From contig JAZNCI010000087.1 of NCBI GenBank assembly GCA_045587485.1, positions 1-16,809 of the forward strand: a stretch of 16,809 bases of DNA, read 5' to 3'. Both the position numbers and the translations under genes were made by a program. The notes below the pieces were generated by a model, which ran no database searches, was not told the DNA's origin, and saw only the letters and a program-made list of their open reading frames with translations. Of this stretch, positions 1 through 7,378 are shown piece by piece. The stretch's first letter is position 1; every line of letters begins with the position of its first letter. The stretch comes from SIG440 sp045587485. GTDB taxonomy: Bacteria > Bacillota > Clostridia > Monoglobales > Monoglobaceae.

Positions 1-516
1 GCAAATCTTTTGGAAGAAAAGGTTAACAAGGATATTGTTAAGGAACAAAAGTTTATTGAACAATCCATAGCAAAAGCTACTGCAAGAAGTCAAGAGGTTT
101 CAAGACTCTACGAGAGAGTTTATGAAGATAACGTCAACGGCAAAGTAACAGATGCTTGGTTTATGGAATTATCTCATAAATACGAGGTTGAGCGTGATGA
201 CCTTAAAAAGAAGATTCTTGAGCTTAATCAACAACTTGCAAAGATAAGCGAGGTGCGTGATGGCAAAGAACATTTTCTTTCTTGTGTAAGAAGCTTTGCA
301 GAAATGAATGAAGTTACGCCTATGATTCTTCAGGAATTGATTGATAAAATCGAAGTGCACGCAGTAGAAGGCATGGGATTAAACCGTACTCAATCGGTAA
401 TAATACATTATAAGTTTATTGGTGAGCTTGATATGCCGGAGAATTTTGACAAGATAAAGGTCAACACAAGAAAAGGTGTTGAAGTTGAGTATCTGAGAAC
501 AACGAAAACGGCATAA
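1..516 (+). CDS. Large serine recombinase, C-terminal fragment (DUF4368-type end), cut by window edge
   Basis: The reading frame is open from base 1, so this is the last 171 residues of a longer protein and no start is assigned. Residues 1-85 are rich in Lys/Glu and predicted coiled-coil. The tail (about 90-171), with FAEMNEVTPMILQELIDKIEV followed by an NRTQ..IIHYKF segment, resembles the DUF4368-type C-terminus of Tn4451 TnpX/Tn916-family large serine recombinases. Those enzymes integrate and excise conjugative or mobilisable elements with a catalytic Ser in an N-terminal resolvase domain, which is not visible here. The gene ends about 50 bp from a tRNA-Pro gene on the opposite strand, a common integration locus. 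The rest of any element would lie to the left. The family call rests on motif memory, but it is a familiar pattern. Whether the protein is intact cannot be judged from this fragment. Confidence 0.8.
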   Translation, partial: ANLLEEKVNKDIVKEQKFIEQSIAKATARSQEVSRLYERVYEDNVNGKVTDAWFMELSHKYEVERDDLKKKILELNQQLAKISEVRDGKEHFLSCVRSFAEMNEVTPMILQELIDKIEVHAVEGMGLNRTQSVIIHYKFIGELDMPENFDKIKVNTRKGVEVEYLRTTKTA

Positions 517-520
517 AAAC

Positions 521-566
521 AAAAAATCGAGTGTTCATAACTTCATACACGTTATGAACACTCGAT
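521..566 (-). terminator. Rho-independent terminator of tRNA-Pro
   Basis: A perfect 16-bp inverted repeat (arms 526-541 and 551-566, loop of 9) starts directly after the tRNA CCA end. On the minus strand it is followed by a T-run (complement of 521-526). It therefore ends minus-strand tRNA transcription, and lies only a few bases beyond the recombinase stop codon. Confidence 0.88.
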
Positions 567-567
567 A

Positions 568-645
<78 letters not shown>

Positions 646-689
646 TATAAAATATTCGATTTTTTTATATCTCCCGTGTCTGTGGGATA

Positions 690-732
690 ACATGTGGTCA
701 AAACTGATTTGACCACATGTGTTTTGTTTTTT
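690..732 (+). terminator. Strong hairpin with T-rich tail, plus strand
   Basis: A perfect 13-bp inverted repeat (690-702 and 708-720, 5-nt loop) is followed by GTTTTGTTTTTT. It would stop rightward transcription from the recombinase side before the operon at 1022. Its minus-strand side has no T-run, so leftward transcription toward the tRNA could pass. It lies in the 162-bp spacer between the intact and broken tRNA-Pro copies. The rest of 645-806 holds a short CGCC/GGCG inverted repeat (near 737-751) and no gene that I can support. Confidence 0.6.
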
Positions 733-806
733 AAGTCGCCGTAAAGTGGCGGTGTTAAAAGGTTTGTGGGAGTTCGGCTGGTTACTAATGAATTGAATAG
801 TACCGT

Positions 807-846
807 GTCCCGAACGAAGCGCGCTACCAAACTGCGCTATATCCCG
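807..846 (-). pseudogene. Truncated tRNA-Pro: 5' half only
   Basis: On the minus strand this reads as the 5' acceptor strand, D-arm and anticodon stem-loop of tRNA-Pro(CGG). Homology to tRNA stops just after the anticodon loop, and what follows is unrelated. The 3' half, T-arm and CCA are absent, so no functional tRNA can form. The acceptor 5' strand is CGGGATA rather than CGGGATG, so it would not pair perfectly with the 3' half of the intact copy. A consensus sigma-A promoter lies immediately upstream (877-905). This suggests that the broken copy is the original promoter-proximal gene. It also forms direct repeat copy 2 (807-847). Confidence 0.85.
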
Positions 847-876
847 AAATATATTTTTTTGTAAAAGACCTTTGAT

Positions 877-905
877 ATTATACTACTAAATTATTTTATT
901 GTCAA
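877..905 (-). promoter_or_regulatory. Consensus sigma-A promoter of the tRNA-Pro locus
   Basis: On the minus strand, TTGACA (900-905), a 17-bp spacer and TATAAT (877-882) give an exact consensus. The -10 box lies about 30 bp upstream of the broken tRNA-Pro half, so the promoter now first transcribes a non-functional tRNA remnant. Confidence 0.85.
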
Positions 906-961
906 TCTTTTTTTGGAAAAACAGTCTTTGAAAAAGAAAAAACAGATTTTAAAACAAAAAT

Positions 962-990
962 TTGCTTTTATCTATAATATGTGATATAAT
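962..990 (+). promoter_or_regulatory. Sigma-A promoter of the acyltransferase/acyl-CoA synthetase operon
   Basis: TTGCTT (962-967), a 17-bp spacer and TATAAT (985-990) lie about 30 bp upstream of the GTG start at 1022. The stretch 907-961 is A/T-rich and I see nothing else in it. Confidence 0.65.
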
Positions 991-1021
991 TATATTAACA
1001 TAGGTTTAAAGGAGTGGTTTT

Positions 1022-1888
1022 GTGCGTAAATGGGGTGACAGATATGATGCATACCGTGTAAGAGACATTGACGGGTTGCATTTTTATATGGCATATCTTA
1101 TGCCAAAGAGAACAGATGCAGAGGTTTATATTAACGAAAAAATTGATGTAACTGACCTTCTGCAGTACATAAAAGAAAAGAATGAAACAGGCGAACGCAA
1201 GGTGACATTGTTTCACTGTATGATTGCCGCAGTGGCGAGGACTATAAAGATGCGGCCGCTGCTTAACAGATATATTTCGGGCAAACATTTCTATATGCGA
1301 AATGATATATCTATGGGCTTTACTGTGAAGAAAAAGTTTGTTGACCACGCCGAAGAAACCTTGATGATTTATCATCCAAAGGATGATGAAAATGTTTGCG
1401 CGATATGCGACAAACTTTCGCCAAAGGTAGCGGAAGCAAAAAAAGAAGACGGTGGTATGAAGGTGGATGATATTCTAAATATCGTCAAAAAACTGCCCAA
1501 GTTCATAATGCATATTTTTATGGCATTTATGCGGTTTGCGGATAGCCACGGTCTTATGCCCAAGGCATTCAGCAGTGTTGACCCCAATTATGTTACGGTT
1601 CTTTTGTCTAATCTTGGCAGCATAAAATGTGATGCTGTTTATCATCATCTTAATAACTTTGGTACAACCGGAATTGTTATAACAATAGGTGAAATCCACA
1701 AGGAAATTATTCTTGACGAGAATAATCAGCAGACAGTGCGTGATATAGTGAATATAGGTGTTACTCTTGATGAACGTATTGCAGATGGTTTTTATTTTGC
1801 ACGTTCCCTAAAGCTGGTTAAACATTTGTTTAAAAATCCGCAGTTGCTTGATAAAACATTGGGGGAGGAGATTGACTTTGAATTCTGA
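1022..1888 (+). CDS. CAT/2-oxoacid dehydrogenase E2-fold acyltransferase-like protein, catalytic His replaced
   Basis: The 288-aa protein starts at GTG with AAGGAG 7 nt upstream. The whole length resembles the trimeric chloramphenicol acetyltransferase/E2 catalytic domain, without lipoyl or E1/E3-binding domains, so it is not a normal dehydrogenase subunit. Near the C-terminus TLDERIADG (about 248-256) aligns with the E2 signature DHRxxDG. Asp255 is kept but the catalytic His position is Glu251. An N-terminal RYDAYRVRD..DGLHFYMAYLM segment and an FGTTGIVITIG strand (about 213-223) complete the fold. It overlaps the start of an acyl-CoA synthetase gene by 11 nt, so the two are probably co-translated. 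A role in accepting or transferring acyl groups made by that synthetase is inference. A non-catalytic or altered-chemistry role is equally possible. There is no signal peptide. Confidence 0.75.
   Translation: MRKWGDRYDAYRVRDIDGLHFYMAYLMPKRTDAEVYINEKIDVTDLLQYIKEKNETGERKVTLFHCMIAAVARTIKMRPLLNRYISGKHFYMRNDISMGFTVKKKFVDHAEETLMIYHPKDDENVCAICDKLSPKVAEAKKEDGGMKVDDILNIVKKLPKFIMHIFMAFMRFADSHGLMPKAFSSVDPNYVTVLLSNLGSIKCDAVYHHLNNFGTTGIVITIGEIHKEIILDENNQQTVRDIVNIGVTLDERIADGFYFARSLKLVKHLFKNPQLLDKTLGEEIDFEF
1861..1880 (+). promoter_or_regulatory. RBS deciding the TTG start of the acyl-CoA synthetase
   Basis: GGGGGAGGAG (1861-1870) lies 7 nt before TTG at 1878. The ATG at 1848 has no such site and lies upstream of it, so TTG 1878 is preferred. 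The signal sits inside the end of the preceding gene. Confidence 0.8.
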
Positions 1889-3581
1889 TGCAAAATGGTT
1901 TAAATATTATGGTGATGTTCCGCATACTCTTGAGTATCCTGATATTTCTATGTTTGATATGTTAAAAAAAGCGGCAGAGGAATATCCTGAATATATTGCG
2001 TATGACTTTATGGGAAGAGCGGTATCCTATAACGAGTTTATTAAAGAAATTGATATTTGTGCCAAGGCTCTTGTGATGCAGGGAGTGAAATCTGGTGAGT
2101 CTGTTACCGTTTGTATGCCCAATGTGCCGCAGGCTATAATTATGTTTTATGCTATCAACAAAATTGGTGCAGTAGCAAGTATGATTCATCCTTTGTCAGC
2201 AGAAGCTGAAATACAGTTTTATCTTAAGGAAACAAAAAGCCGTGTTGCGATAACCCTTAGTCAGTTTTATGACAAGTTTGAGGCGATAAAAGGAAAAACT
2301 CAGCTTGAAAAAGTTATAGTTGCCAAAATAGAGGAAGCATTGACTGTGATTAAGGGCTTTGCATATAAGTTTATCGGTCATGAACCGAAAGTAGTTAAAG
2401 ACCCATGGGTTATCTCCTGGAACGACTTTCTTGCCAAGGCAAAGGAATGTGCCGACGACGTGACATATGATGGCAAAGGAAAAGACTCTGCAGTTATTTT
2501 GTTTAGTGGCGGAACGACAGGAACATCAAAGGGAATTTTGCTTACAAATCTGAATTTCAATGCATTGGCAATGCAGACGGCGGCAGCATCACAGTGTTTT
2601 GCGGCAGGCGATATAATGTTATCTGTAATGCCTATATTCCACGGATTTGGTCTTGGTGTTGGAATTCATACCATTCTTTCCCACGGCGGAAAATGTGTTC
2701 TTGTGCCAAGAGTGAACGTATCAGAATTTCCGGGGCTTTTCAAAAAACACAGACCCAACTATATGGCGGGCGTTCCCAGCTTGTTTGAGGCTATGATGCG
2801 TGACGAAAATATGAAAAAAGCAGACCTTTCGTGCCTTAAGGGCTTGTTCAGTGGCGGTGATTCGTTGTCGGTTGAACTTAAGAAAAAGGTTGATGCATTT
2901 CTGAAGGCGGGCGGTGCGTCAATTCAGGTCCGTGAAGGCTACGGAACAACCGAGTGCGTGACCGCAAGCTGTCTCACACCTATTGATTATTACCGTGAGG
3001 GAAGCATAGGGATTCCATTCCCTGATACATATTATAAAATTGTTATTCCCAATACCAACGAAGAAACGGCAGTTGGTGAAATGGGTGAAATTTGTCTTAC
3101 TGGTCCTACTATTATGAAGGAGTATATCAATAATCCCAAAGAAACAAGCCAGACACTTCGCGTTCACGATGACGGGTTGAAATATCTTCATACAGGCGAC
3201 CTTGGCCGTATGGACGAAGATGGCTTTATATATTTTGTTCAAAGGCTTAAACGTATGATTATCACCAACGGTTACAATGTGTATCCGTCACAGGTTGAGA
3301 ATGTAATAGATTCTCACGAGGCGGTAATGTTCAGCACGGTTATTGGAGTAAAGGACGATATAAGAAAACAAAGAGTTAAGGCGTTTATTGTTTTAAAGCC
3401 CGGTTTTTCACCCACAGATGAGATTAAAGAATCAATTAAGGCTCACTGTGAAAAGAATATTGCTAAATATGCCCTGCCTCGTGAATATGAATACCGTGAC
3501 AGCCTTCCAAAAACACTGGTGGGCAAGGTGGCATACCGTGAACTTGAAAATGAAGAAGCCGAAAAAGTTTTTGTGAAATAA
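1878..3581 (+). CDS. AMP-forming acyl-CoA synthetase (ANL superfamily)
   Basis: The 567-aa enzyme would activate a carboxylic acid with ATP to an acyl-AMP and then load it on CoA. The ANL core motifs appear in order: the P-loop SGGTTGTSKG (about 210-219), YGTTE (355-359), HTGD (438-441), the hinge region RLKRMIITNGYNVYP (456-470), and the catalytic Lys in LPKTLVGK (Lys550) of the C-terminal lid domain. Length is normal for fatty or aryl acyl-CoA ligases. No carrier protein or condensation domain is fused. The substrate cannot be read from the sequence. It starts at TTG inside the 3' end of the E2-like acyltransferase gene and the pair is followed by a terminator, making a compact two-gene operon. 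Acyl carrier protein is encoded about 4 kb away in a separate unit. Confidence 0.92.
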   Translation: MNSDAKWFKYYGDVPHTLEYPDISMFDMLKKAAEEYPEYIAYDFMGRAVSYNEFIKEIDICAKALVMQGVKSGESVTVCMPNVPQAIIMFYAINKIGAVASMIHPLSAEAEIQFYLKETKSRVAITLSQFYDKFEAIKGKTQLEKVIVAKIEEALTVIKGFAYKFIGHEPKVVKDPWVISWNDFLAKAKECADDVTYDGKGKDSAVILFSGGTTGTSKGILLTNLNFNALAMQTAAASQCFAAGDIMLSVMPIFHGFGLGVGIHTILSHGGKCVLVPRVNVSEFPGLFKKHRPNYMAGVPSLFEAMMRDENMKKADLSCLKGLFSGGDSLSVELKKKVDAFLKAGGASIQVREGYGTTECVTASCLTPIDYYREGSIGIPFPDTYYKIVIPNTNEETAVGEMGEICLTGPTIMKEYINNPKETSQTLRVHDDGLKYLHTGDLGRMDEDGFIYFVQRLKRMIITNGYNVYPSQVENVIDSHEAVMFSTVIGVKDDIRKQRVKAFIVLKPGFSPTDEIKESIKAHCEKNIAKYALPREYEYRDSLPKTLVGKVAYRELENEEAEKVFVK

Positions 3582-3591
3582 TATGCAAAAC

Positions 3592-3641
3592 AGCAAAATG
3601 CGGGAGCTTGAATATAGACTCCTGCTTTTTGCTATTTTTTT
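3592..3641 (+). terminator. Rho-independent terminator after the acyl-CoA synthetase
   Basis: A 15-bp imperfect stem (3592-3606 with 3619-3633) carries two non-Watson-Crick positions and is followed by ATTTTTTT. It separates the acyl-CoA operon from recA. Confidence 0.85.
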
Positions 3642-3704
3642 ATTATACAAGAAAAAGTGTAAAAGTAAATTAACAGCTTTTTGGGTGAGATATAGTGAAA
3701 ATTC

Positions 3705-3733
3705 TTGACTTTACACACAAGATATGGTATCAT
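3705..3733 (+). promoter_or_regulatory. Sigma-A promoter of recA; no LexA box seen
   Basis: TTGACT (3705-3710), a 17-bp spacer and TATCAT (3728-3733) lie about 90 bp upstream of the recA start. Between 3582 and 3819 there is no GAAC or GTTC, so the classical Firmicute SOS operator CGAAC-N4-GTTCG is absent. A small inverted repeat ATTTATT-AG-AATAAAT lies downstream (about 3770-3785), function unknown. Confidence 0.65.
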
Positions 3734-3819
3734 TTAATTAAATTTTGTGATTTATACTCAAAACGTACGATTTATTAGAATAAATGATCCTTAGGGGTCT
3801 TTGAAAGGCGGTTTTTATA

Positions 3820-4890
3820 ATGCAGGAAGAAAAGAGAAAAGCTCTTGAAAATGTCTTTGGGCAGATAGAAAAGCAGTATGGTGCAGGTGCAGTAATGCGT
3901 TTGGGCGAAAAGACAAATGCCGAGGTTGAGGCAATTCCTACAGGGTCAATGGCTTTGGATATTGCTTTGGGTATCGGTGGTGTTCCAAGAGGCAGAATTG
4001 TCGAGATTTATGGTCCTGAATCGTCTGGTAAAACAACAGTTGCTCTTCATATTGTTGCCGAGGCACAGAAGATGGGCGGCGAAGCAGCATTTATTGATGC
4101 AGAGCACGCTCTTGACCCTGTATATGCTGAAAAACTGGGCGTAAGAATTGATGACCTTATTGTATCACAGCCGGATACAGGTGAACAAGCTCTTGAAATT
4201 ACTGAGCAGCTTGTTCGTTCAGGAGCTATTGATGTTATTGTTATTGACTCTGTTGCGGCGTTGGTTCCCAAGCAGGAAATCGAGGGCTTGATGGGAGATT
4301 CACACGTTGGCCTTCAGGCAAGGCTTATGTCTCAGGCTCTCAGAAAGCTTACATCGGTTGTTAGCAAATCAAATACAACGGCGATATTTATCAACCAGCT
4401 TCGTGAAAAGGTTGGAGTGATGTTTGGCAATCCTGAAACAACAGCGGGTGGCCGTGCCCTTAAGTATTATTCCTCGGTAAGACTTGATGTACGCCGCGTT
4501 GAAACCGTCAAGGGTGACGAAGGTGCAGTAGGCAATCATACAAAAGTTAAGGTTGTAAAGAACAAGGTGGCACCGCCATTTAAGGAAGCAGAGTTTGATA
4601 TTATCTATGGTGAAGGTATATCCAAAACCGGTAATATTGTTGATGTGGGCGTTGATTTTGGCATTGTCAAGAAATCAGGCTCATGGTTTTCGTATGAGGA
4701 TGAAAAGCTGGGACAGGGCAGAGAAGCAGTAAAGAAGCTTCTTGAAGAAGACCCTGCATTGTGCTTTGAGATTGAACAGAAAATTAGAGAAAAGGCAGGT
4801 TTGCCTCCTGTTGAAGAGGGCGAATATAAGGATAGAGAAATGAGCACAGCATTTACTCCCGTTCCTAAGCCTACATCAAAGAAAAAGTAG
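3820..4890 (+). CDS. recA: Recombinase RecA
   Basis: The protein has 356 aa, the full family length. It forms ATP-dependent filaments on single-stranded DNA, drives strand exchange and stimulates LexA self-cleavage. Visible signatures are Walker A GPESSGKT (65-72), FIDAEHALDP (91-100) with the catalytic Glu95, Walker B IDVIVIDSVAAL (137-148), and the L2 region with QLREKVGVMFGNPETTAGG (193-211). The C-terminal tail is Glu- and Lys-rich. AAAGGCGG lies 8 nt before the ATG. It is the first gene of a recA-recX-rimO-pgsA run. There is no intein and no frameshift. Confidence 0.99.
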   Translation: MQEEKRKALENVFGQIEKQYGAGAVMRLGEKTNAEVEAIPTGSMALDIALGIGGVPRGRIVEIYGPESSGKTTVALHIVAEAQKMGGEAAFIDAEHALDPVYAEKLGVRIDDLIVSQPDTGEQALEITEQLVRSGAIDVIVIDSVAALVPKQEIEGLMGDSHVGLQARLMSQALRKLTSVVSKSNTTAIFINQLREKVGVMFGNPETTAGGRALKYYSSVRLDVRRVETVKGDEGAVGNHTKVKVVKNKVAPPFKEAEFDIIYGEGISKTGNIVDVGVDFGIVKKSGSWFSYEDEKLGQGREAVKKLLEEDPALCFEIEQKIREKAGLPPVEEGEYKDREMSTAFTPVPKPTSKKK

Positions 4891-4896
4891 TTGATT

Positions 4897-5358
4897 ATGG
4901 GATATGATAAAGCAAAGAAAATTGCGGCAAAGCTGATATCTTTTAAAATGTATACCTGCAAAGAAATTCTGCAAAAGCTTGTTCAAAAAGGCATATCACA
5001 AGATACAGCAGAGATTGTTGTTGGCGAATTCTGCAAGGCGGGTATTCTTGATGATGCGGAATATGCAAAGGCATATGTTCACGATGGGATATATGTTCAT
5101 ATGAAAGGAATATACCGCATAAAACAGGAGCTTATCCAAAAAGGTGTGGCGTCAGCCATAATTCAAAAGGCAATTCAGGAGGCAGAGGTTGATACAGAAG
5201 ACAGACTTGCGGAATATGTAAGGCTGAGGTTTGGTGAAAAAGAATTTTCTGACTGGAAGGAACTTGAAAAAGCAAAAGCACATCTTGTAAGACGGGGTTT
5301 TGGTATATACGATATAAATAAATGTTTTGACAATTTAGGCATAAAAGTTAAGCCGTGA
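4897..5358 (+). CDS. recX: Regulatory protein RecX
   Basis: This 153-aa, mostly helical, charged protein has the RecX pattern of repeated three-helix modules. Examples are the segments CKEILQKLVQKG, GILDDAEYAKAYV, GIYRIKQELIQKG and KAKAHLVRRGFGIYDI, the last typical of the family's C-terminal helices. RecX binds in the groove of RecA filaments and usually limits their extension. The gene follows the recA stop by 6 nt, the usual coupling. A TTG at 4891 would add two residues. Neither start has a good Shine-Dalgarno site, so translation probably depends on termination of recA; I prefer the ATG. Confidence 0.9.
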   Translation: MGYDKAKKIAAKLISFKMYTCKEILQKLVQKGISQDTAEIVVGEFCKAGILDDAEYAKAYVHDGIYVHMKGIYRIKQELIQKGVASAIIQKAIQEAEVDTEDRLAEYVRLRFGEKEFSDWKELEKAKAHLVRRGFGIYDINKCFDNLGIKVKP

Positions 5359-5380
5359 ATAGTCGAATACACAACGTTTA

Positions 5381-5399
5381 AAAGGAGTGACATATATTG
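5381..5399 (+). promoter_or_regulatory. RBS deciding the TTG start of rimO
   Basis: AAAGGAGTGA (5381-5390) lies 9 nt before TTG at 5397. No ATG is available in frame nearby, and the TTG gives the expected RimO N-terminus KKISLVSLGCSKN. Confidence 0.8.
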
Positions 5400-6731
5400 A
5401 AAAAGATTTCGCTTGTTTCACTTGGCTGTTCAAAAAATCTGGTTGATGCTGAGGAAATGATGGGAATTCTGGAGGCAGAAGACTTTGAAATTGTTGCTGA
5501 CGAAGAGGAAGCAGATATTATGATTGTCAACACCTGTGCATTTATTGATGATGCCAAGCAGGAATCCATTGACTGCATAATGGAGCTTATTGAATATAAG
5601 AAAAAAGATCCAAATCGTGTTTTGATTGTTACGGGTTGTATGAGTCAGCGTTATAAAGAAGAAATTATTAAAGAAATTCCAGAGATTGACATTGTTATCG
5701 GCACAAATGAATATGATAAAATTGCTGAAATAATAAAAAACCATACGGCGGATAAAGCAGATATTTATTGCAGCGATGAATATATGTCTTGCTACAGACT
5801 GCCGCGAGTAGTTACAACACCAAGCTATATGGCGTATCTTAAAATTGCCGAGGGCTGTGACAACCATTGTACATACTGTGTTATACCGTCAATCAGGGGA
5901 AAATACAGGAGCCGTACAATTGAAGATATCGTTGATGAGGCAAGGTCTTTGGCTGAAAAAGGGGTAAAGGAACTGATTGTTATTGCTCAGGACACCACAC
6001 GGTATGGTATGGATATTTACGGCGAATATCGCTTGCCGCAGCTTCTTGATGAGTTATGCTTGATTGACAATATCAGATGGATACGCATACATTACTGCTA
6101 TCCAGAGCTTGTGACAGACGAACTGATTGATACCATTGCTCGTCAGGACAAGGTGTGCAATTATCTTGATATTCCGATTCAGCATTGCAATGACAGGATA
6201 TTAAAGCTGATGGGCAGACACACCAGCAAGGCAGAAATATGCAGTATAATTAAAAAACTGCGTGAGAAAATTCCGAATGTGATAATCAGAACATCGCTCA
6301 TTGCGGGTTTTCCCACTGAAACTGAGGAAGAGTTTGATGAACTGCGTGAATTTGTGACCGAAGCCGAATTTGACCGACTTGGAGTTTTTGCGTATTCTCA
6401 AGAGGAAGGAACTGCTGCTGCACGACTTGACGGCCAGCTTAACGACGAAGAAAAAAAGAACCGTCAGGAGTTGATAATGATTGACCAGTCTGCAGTCTCA
6501 GAAGAGCTTAACAGCAAGAAGGTAGGTATAATTTTTGAAGTTTTGGTTGAAGGATATGACAATATTATAAAACAGTATTACGGTAGAACCTACGGAGATT
6601 CAGAAGAGATTGACGGCAAGATATTCTTTACATCGGAAACAAAGCTTGAAACGGGCGATTTTGTGAATGTTGAGGTTACTGACTATATGGAATACGATTT
6701 ATACGGAATATGCAAAAAGAGAGGGAGTTAA
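5397..6731 (+). CDS. rimO: Ribosomal protein S12 methylthiotransferase RimO
   Basis: This 444-aa radical-SAM methylthiotransferase of full length adds a methylthio group to the conserved Asp of ribosomal protein uS12, using two [4Fe-4S] clusters and SAM. The N-terminal MTTase domain carries the three auxiliary-cluster Cys: C11 (SLGCSKN), C47 (NTCAF) and C81 (TGCMSQR). The radical-SAM cluster is C154-x3-C158-x2-C161 in GCDNHCTYC. A TRAM-like domain closes the protein (about 380-444). The SLGCSKNLVDAE start and the IPSIRGKYRSR segment favour RimO over MiaB or MtaB. It lies 38 nt after recX and 2 nt before the pgsA start, so it is probably in the recA transcript. Confidence 0.96.
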   Translation: MKKISLVSLGCSKNLVDAEEMMGILEAEDFEIVADEEEADIMIVNTCAFIDDAKQESIDCIMELIEYKKKDPNRVLIVTGCMSQRYKEEIIKEIPEIDIVIGTNEYDKIAEIIKNHTADKADIYCSDEYMSCYRLPRVVTTPSYMAYLKIAEGCDNHCTYCVIPSIRGKYRSRTIEDIVDEARSLAEKGVKELIVIAQDTTRYGMDIYGEYRLPQLLDELCLIDNIRWIRIHYCYPELVTDELIDTIARQDKVCNYLDIPIQHCNDRILKLMGRHTSKAEICSIIKKLREKIPNVIIRTSLIAGFPTETEEEFDELREFVTEAEFDRLGVFAYSQEEGTAAARLDGQLNDEEKKNRQELIMIDQSAVSEELNSKKVGIIFEVLVEGYDNIIKQYYGRTYGDSEEIDGKIFFTSETKLETGDFVNVEVTDYMEYDLYGICKKRGS

Positions 6732-6733
6732 AA

Positions 6734-7282
6734 ATGAACACACCTAACAAACTTACTTTAATCAGGGTTATTATGGTGCCGGTTTTTATGTGGGCACTGC
6801 TTTCAGAATTTTATGCAGCGGCAATTATAATTTTTATTCTTGCTTCTCTTACAGACCAGCTTGATGGGTATCTTGCCAGACGCAACAATCAGGTTACAAC
6901 CTTTGGTAAGCTGATGGACCCTTTGGCTGATAAAATATTAACAATTTCGGCACTTGTGTGCCTTTTGGGTATTGGCGCAGATTTTATCAATTCGTGGGTT
7001 GTTATGATTATTATTGGCCGTGAACTTATTGTCACAGGCATCCGCCAGCTTGCGATGGGCGAAAATACTGTTATTGCGGCAAGTCAGTGGGGCAAAGCTA
7101 AAACTGTCTCTCAGATGGCTGCGCTTATTGCAGTTATGGTTGACAGGATAGTTCCTTTAAGGATTGGCGAAAGCATCTATGGGGCATTTACCTTCTGGCT
7201 GGTTGCTCTTGCTGTAATTCTGACAGTATATTCAGGTATAGATTATATTGTTAAAAACCGCAAACTTATTACATTTAAGTAA
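6734..7282 (+). CDS. pgsA: CDP-diacylglycerol--glycerol-3-phosphate 3-phosphatidyltransferase
   Basis: This 182-aa integral membrane enzyme of the CDP-alcohol phosphatidyltransferase family makes phosphatidylglycerophosphate, the precursor of phosphatidylglycerol and cardiolipin. The family signature DQLDGYLAR-x8-G-KLM-D-PLA-D (about 47-73) is complete with all four metal-binding Asp. Several hydrophobic helices follow. The N-terminus NTPNKLTLIRVIMVP is typical of PgsA. The ATG at 6734 is chosen because GAGAGGGAG lies just upstream; the in-frame ATG at 6710 inside rimO lacks this. It starts 2 nt after rimO, an order conserved in many Clostridia and Bacilli. PgsA is the best assignment; another CDP-alcohol transferase is less likely. 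Confidence 0.93.
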   Translation: MNTPNKLTLIRVIMVPVFMWALLSEFYAAAIIIFILASLTDQLDGYLARRNNQVTTFGKLMDPLADKILTISALVCLLGIGADFINSWVVMIIIGRELIVTGIRQLAMGENTVIAASQWGKAKTVSQMAALIAVMVDRIVPLRIGESIYGAFTFWLVALAVILTVYSGIDYIVKNRKLITFK

Positions 7283-7295
7283 AATAGCGGTTTTT
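7253..7295 (+). terminator. Probable terminator overlapping the pgsA 3' end
   Basis: A perfect 9-bp inverted repeat (AAAAACCGC 7253-7261 and GCGGTTTTT 7287-7295) encloses a smaller ACTTA/TAAGT stem. The left arm lies in the last pgsA codons. The T-run is part of the right arm, so the signal is plausible but not ideal. Confidence 0.55.
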
Positions 7296-7319
7296 GCGGA
7301 AAAAATAACACTTTTTATA

Positions 7320-7348
7320 TTGACGAATACTGTTCTTTGTGATATTAT
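7320..7348 (+). promoter_or_regulatory. Sigma-A promoter of acpP
   Basis: TTGACG (7320-7325), a 17-bp spacer and TATTAT (7343-7348) lie about 30 bp upstream of the acpP start. No FapR-like palindrome is obvious. Confidence 0.75.
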
Positions 7349-7378
7349 TATTCAAACAACAAAGATAGGAGGACATAT

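Noticed and set aside
1848..1877. ATG at 1848 as the start of the acyl-CoA synthetase
   Set aside because: It has no ribosome-binding site and lies upstream of the strong GGGGGAGGAG that serves TTG 1878.
4047..4271. Opposite-strand open frames inside recA, rimO, mazG and other genes
   Set aside because: They are shadows of strongly conserved genes, with low-complexity translations and no ribosome-binding sites.
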